From Bacillota bacterium (GTDB taxonomy: Bacteria; Armatimonadota; Hebobacteria; Hebobacterales; Hebobacteraceae): 8,397 bases of DNA. The notes under the pieces are model-generated. The model was not told where the DNA came from. It searched no databases and worked only from the letters and a program-made list of their open reading frames with translations. The stretch covers positions 1 to 8,397 of the forward strand of contig JAUVSA010000086.1 of the NCBI GenBank assembly GCA_030597345.1, given 5' to 3'. Position numbers and translations under genes: made by a program. This document shows positions 6,186 to 8,397 of the stretch, piece by piece (positions within the stretch are counted from its first letter, which is position 1; the number at the start of each line of letters is the position of its first letter).

Positions 6186-7291
6186 AGGTTGTGTCGTTCC
6201 AGCAAGCGAGCCTTGATGCGGTGGCCGCGAAGGTGGCCTCGGGGGAGCGCCTCTCGGCCGACGATGGCCTGCGTCTGATACGCACTCCTCATCTGGCGGC
6301 CGTCGGGGCGCTTGCCGACCTCGTGCGGGATCGGCTCCACGGCGATAGCACTTACTACATCATCAACAGGCACATCAACTACACCAATGTCTGCGTCAAC
6401 CGCTGCCGGTTCTGTGCCTTCTCCCGCGGCGAAGGTGAGCCAGGAGCATACCTGTTTTCCGTAGCGGAATGCCTCGCGAAGGCGGAGTCATTCCGCGCCG
6501 GCCGAGTCAGCGAGTTCCACATCGTAGGGGGCTGCCATCCCACGCTGGAGCTGAACTACTACGTGGAGCTGCTCTCTGAGTTCCGCCGCTGCTTCCCCGA
6601 AGCTCATCTTCAGGCCCTCACCGCGGTCGAGATTGCGCACATCGCCGGGCGCGAGGGGATATCGGTCCGCGAGTGTCTCGCGCGCCTGCGCGACGCCGGC
6701 CTCGGTTCTCTTCCCGGCGGTGGGGCCGAAGTTTTCTCATACCGTGTCCGCCAGGAACTCTGTCCCGACAAGCTGTCGTCCGAGGAGTGGCTCGAGGTGA
6801 TGCGGACGGCCCATTCGCTGGGTATTCGGAGCAACTGCACGCTGCTATATGGGCATATCGAGCGCGATGAAGAAGTGATCGACCACCTGCTCCGGCTTCG
6901 CTCTCTTCAGGATGACTCCGGGGGATTCCTCGCCTTTATACCGCTTGCGTTCCATCCCGCTCACACCGCCCTCGAAGGGAACATCCCGGGACCCACCGCC
7001 CTCGAGAAGCTGCGGATTCTCGCCGTGAGCCGGCTGATGCTCGACAACATCCCCCACATCAAGGTCTTCTGGATTATGATCGGCCTGAGGCTGGCCCAGG
7101 TCGCGCTGAGCTTCGGCGCCGACGATGTAGACGGCACAGTCGCGGAGGAGCGGATCACCCACGCGGCGGGCGCGGAAACCCCGGAGGCCCTGACGACCAA
7201 CGAGATCACACAGCTCATCCGCGGCGCCGGCCGCACTCCAGTCGAACGGGACACTCTCTATCGTCCCGCCCATCTGACCGAGACATCGTGA
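6182..7291 (+). CDS. mqnE: Aminofutalosine synthase MqnE (radical SAM)
   Basis: A 369-residue radical SAM enzyme, the usual MqnE length. It adds the SAM-derived 5'-deoxyadenosyl radical to 3-[(1-carboxyvinyl)oxy]benzoate (the MqnA product), and rearrangement with loss of CO2 gives 6-amino-6-deoxyfutalosine. The radical SAM cluster ligands are C71, C75 and C78 in NVCVNRCRFCAF. EFHIVGGCHP (111-120) distinguishes MqnE from MqnC, which has QGGxHP at the same place. Further conserved blocks are LQALTAVEIAHIA, GGGAEVFS, HIKVFWIMIGLRLAQVALSFG, and the C-terminal DDVDGTVAEERITHAAGA. AGGA at 6171-6174, seven bases before the ATG, supports the start, which overlaps the preceding stop by four bases. The stop in turn overlaps the mqnA GTG start. 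Recognition is firm from several family-specific motifs. Confidence 0.95.
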   Translation: MKVVSFQQASLDAVAAKVASGERLSADDGLRLIRTPHLAAVGALADLVRDRLHGDSTYYIINRHINYTNVCVNRCRFCAFSRGEGEPGAYLFSVAECLAKAESFRAGRVSEFHIVGGCHPTLELNYYVELLSEFRRCFPEAHLQALTAVEIAHIAGREGISVRECLARLRDAGLGSLPGGGAEVFSYRVRQELCPDKLSSEEWLEVMRTAHSLGIRSNCTLLYGHIERDEEVIDHLLRLRSLQDDSGGFLAFIPLAFHPAHTALEGNIPGPTALEKLRILAVSRLMLDNIPHIKVFWIMIGLRLAQVALSFGADDVDGTVAEERITHAAGAETPEALTTNEITQLIRGAGRTPVERDTLYRPAHLTETS

Positions 7292-8082
7292 GCCAGTACT
7301 CCATCGGGCTGGTCAGATATCTGAACGCGGCCCCGTTCCGCTATGGGCTGGCGGAGTCGGGCAGGGCACGATGGGTGGATGAGACGCCGTCGCGGCTGTT
7401 GGGCCTGCTCCAGCAAGGGGCGGTCGATGCCGCCATCGTGCCTGCCTTCGATGTGTTCGCGCACACCGAGCTGCGCGTTTTGCCCTCCGCCTGCATAGCC
7501 AGCCGCGGTCCGGCCCTCAGCGTCAAGCTCTTCTCTCACATCCCGCTTCGCCAAGCCGCCATTGTCGCTCTCGATGCCAGCTCTCACACTGCCGCGGCCC
7601 TCACTCGCATCATCCTCCACGCCCACGCCAGCGACCCTGTCTTCGTCCAGATGGAGCCAGACCTGGAGAAAATGCTGAGCCGGGCCGACGCCGCGCTGCT
7701 TATCGGTGACCCCTGCATGCAGGCCGACGGCTCCGGCCTGCTCGTCACCGACCTCGGAGCCGAGTGGGTCAGCCTCACCGGCCTGCCCTTCGTCTTCGCG
7801 CTCTGGGCAGCGCGGCCCGGCGCCGACTGCGCGGCGCTCAACTCGCTGGTCTCGGAGGCGAAAAAGAAGGGCCTCGCCCAGCTCCATCGAATCGTCACCG
7901 AAGAGTCAAACCGCCTTGGGCTGGACCCGGACGTGTGTTTGACTTATCTGCGCGACCGTATGCACTATGACCTAGACTCACAGGCGCGCCAGGGACTGGA
8001 GCGCTTCCGCCAGCTGGCCGCCGAGCAAGGACTCATCGCCGATGTCGGACCAGTGCGATTCGCCGTGGAAGAAGACTCTTGA
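7288..8082 (+). CDS. mqnA: Chorismate dehydratase MqnA
   Basis: A 264-residue protein of the MqnA/MqnD periplasmic-binding-protein-like fold. It catalyses the first committed step of the futalosine pathway, dehydration of chorismate to 3-[(1-carboxyvinyl)oxy]benzoate, in the cytoplasm. MqnA landmarks: IGLVRYLNAAPF (6-17), a GAVDAAIVPAFD block, SVKLFS (78-83), DASSHTAAALTRIIL, ALLIGDPCM with D141, and DLGAEWVSLTGLPFVFALWA. SVKLFS and the TGLPFVFALW stretch fit MqnA better than MqnD. It starts with GTG inside GTGA (7288-7291), overlapping the mqnE stop, with only a weak GAG upstream, so coupling to mqnE is likely. Its last 41 bases overlap the start of mqnC. Small C-terminal helical extension (about 190-264) is normal for the family. 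Confidence 0.94.
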   Translation: MSQYSIGLVRYLNAAPFRYGLAESGRARWVDETPSRLLGLLQQGAVDAAIVPAFDVFAHTELRVLPSACIASRGPALSVKLFSHIPLRQAAIVALDASSHTAAALTRIILHAHASDPVFVQMEPDLEKMLSRADAALLIGDPCMQADGSGLLVTDLGAEWVSLTGLPFVFALWAARPGADCAALNSLVSEAKKKGLAQLHRIVTEESNRLGLDPDVCLTYLRDRMHYDLDSQARQGLERFRQLAAEQGLIADVGPVRFAVEEDS

Positions 8083-8397
8083 GCGAGCTGCAGAGAGGCA
8101 GCGCCTGAGCGCAGAGGAGTCGCTGGCCCTTTTGCGCGCTCCCCTCGCCGCCGTTGGAGCGGCCGCGGACCTGAGCTGCCGCCGGTTGCACCCCGGGCCC
8201 GCGCGCACCTTCGTCATCGACCGTAACATCAACTACACGAACATCTGCGTGTCCGGCTGCCGGTTCTGCGCCTTCTTCCGACCACCGGGCCATCCCGACG
8301 GGTACGTTCTCACCCGCGCCGCGATCCTCGACAAGATCGAGGAAGCTGTCTCCCTCGGCGCCACGCAGATCCTCATGCAGGGCGGCCTCCATCCCGA
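8042..8397 (+). CDS. mqnC: Cyclic dehypoxanthine futalosine synthase MqnC, N-terminal part (cut by right edge)
   Basis: The first 118 codons plus two bases of a second radical SAM enzyme; the frame is still open at the window edge. MqnC closes dehypoxanthine futalosine into its cyclic spiro form by hydrogen abstraction. Radical SAM ligands are C69, C73 and C76 in NICVSGCRFCAFF. QILMQGGLHP near the edge is the MqnC-type counterpart of HIVGGCHP in MqnE and decides the assignment. The N-terminal RLSAEESLALL and LAAVGAAADL segments match the MqnC/MqnE leader helices. The ATG at 8042 is the only upstream ATG in reasonable position; AAGGA (8027-8031) lies ten bases before it. This start overlaps the end of mqnA by 41 bases in another frame, which is long but consistent with the tight packing of the operon. 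A shorter start is possible, for example CTG at 8105, but it would trim the leader. Confidence 0.93.
   Translation, partial: MSDQCDSPWKKTLERAAERQRLSAEESLALLRAPLAAVGAAADLSCRRLHPGPARTFVIDRNINYTNICVSGCRFCAFFRPPGHPDGYVLTRAAILDKIEEAVSLGATQILMQGGLHP

Noticed and set aside
1..8397. CRISPR arrays, insertion sequences, tRNA or rRNA genes
   Set aside because: No regularly spaced direct repeats, terminal inverted repeats with a transposase, or tRNA/rRNA-like segments were seen; nearly the whole window is accounted for by metabolic genes.

Overview
The window is a GC-rich (roughly 63-67% by eye), densely coded piece of bacterial chromosome. Its core is a menaquinone (vitamin K2) gene cluster of the futalosine type, the route that makes menaquinone from chorismate through aminofutalosine instead of through the classical MenFDHCEB enzymes. 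That pathway occurs in many phyla (Actinobacteria, Deinococcus-Thermus, Acidobacteria, Planctomycetes, Epsilonproteobacteria, delta-type lineages and others). With no rRNA or strongly lineage-specific gene here, I do not name a phylum.

Layout: (1) Positions 1-1830, minus strand, hold a large flavin/iron-sulfur oxidoreductase whose 3' end is cut by the left edge. It has a dihydroorotate/dihydropyrimidine-dehydrogenase-type FMN barrel at the N-terminus, followed by a GltD-type Fe-S domain and an FAD/NAD(P) module. (2) Positions 1831-2181 are a divergent intergenic region carrying the 5' signals of both transcription units. (3) From 2182 to the right edge, seven plus-strand genes lie almost without gaps and form one probable operon: UbiD-like decarboxylase, UbiX-like flavin prenyltransferase, a UroD-superfamily protein with a zinc-methyltransferase signature, UbiA-like prenyltransferase (MqnP type), MqnE, MqnA, and the first 118 codons of MqnC. 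Start/stop overlaps (ATGA, ATGA, GTGA, and a 41-nt overlap) join many of them and suggest translational coupling.

How they work together: MqnA dehydrates chorismate. MqnE (radical SAM) joins the product to SAM to give aminofutalosine. After removal of the adenine/hypoxanthine part by a hydrolase not seen here, MqnC (radical SAM) cyclises the product. MqnD, not in this window, would release 1,4-dihydroxy-6-naphthoate. The UbiA-like enzyme would attach the polyprenyl tail at the membrane. The UbiD-like enzyme, with prenylated FMN made by the UbiX-like enzyme, would remove the carboxyl group to give demethylmenaquinone. The remaining chemical step is ring methylation.

The most notable point is the UroD-superfamily gene embedded between the UbiX and UbiA genes. 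It keeps the H-x-C...C zinc ligands of the MtaA/MtbA/CmuA corrinoid methyltransferases and lacks the HemE N-terminal signature. It has no role in the known pathway and is a candidate for an unrecognised methyl-transfer or accessory step. The second point is the domain-permuted flavoprotein on the other strand, which seems to lack the dihydropyrimidine dehydrogenase catalytic cysteine and the first two Fe-S cysteines.
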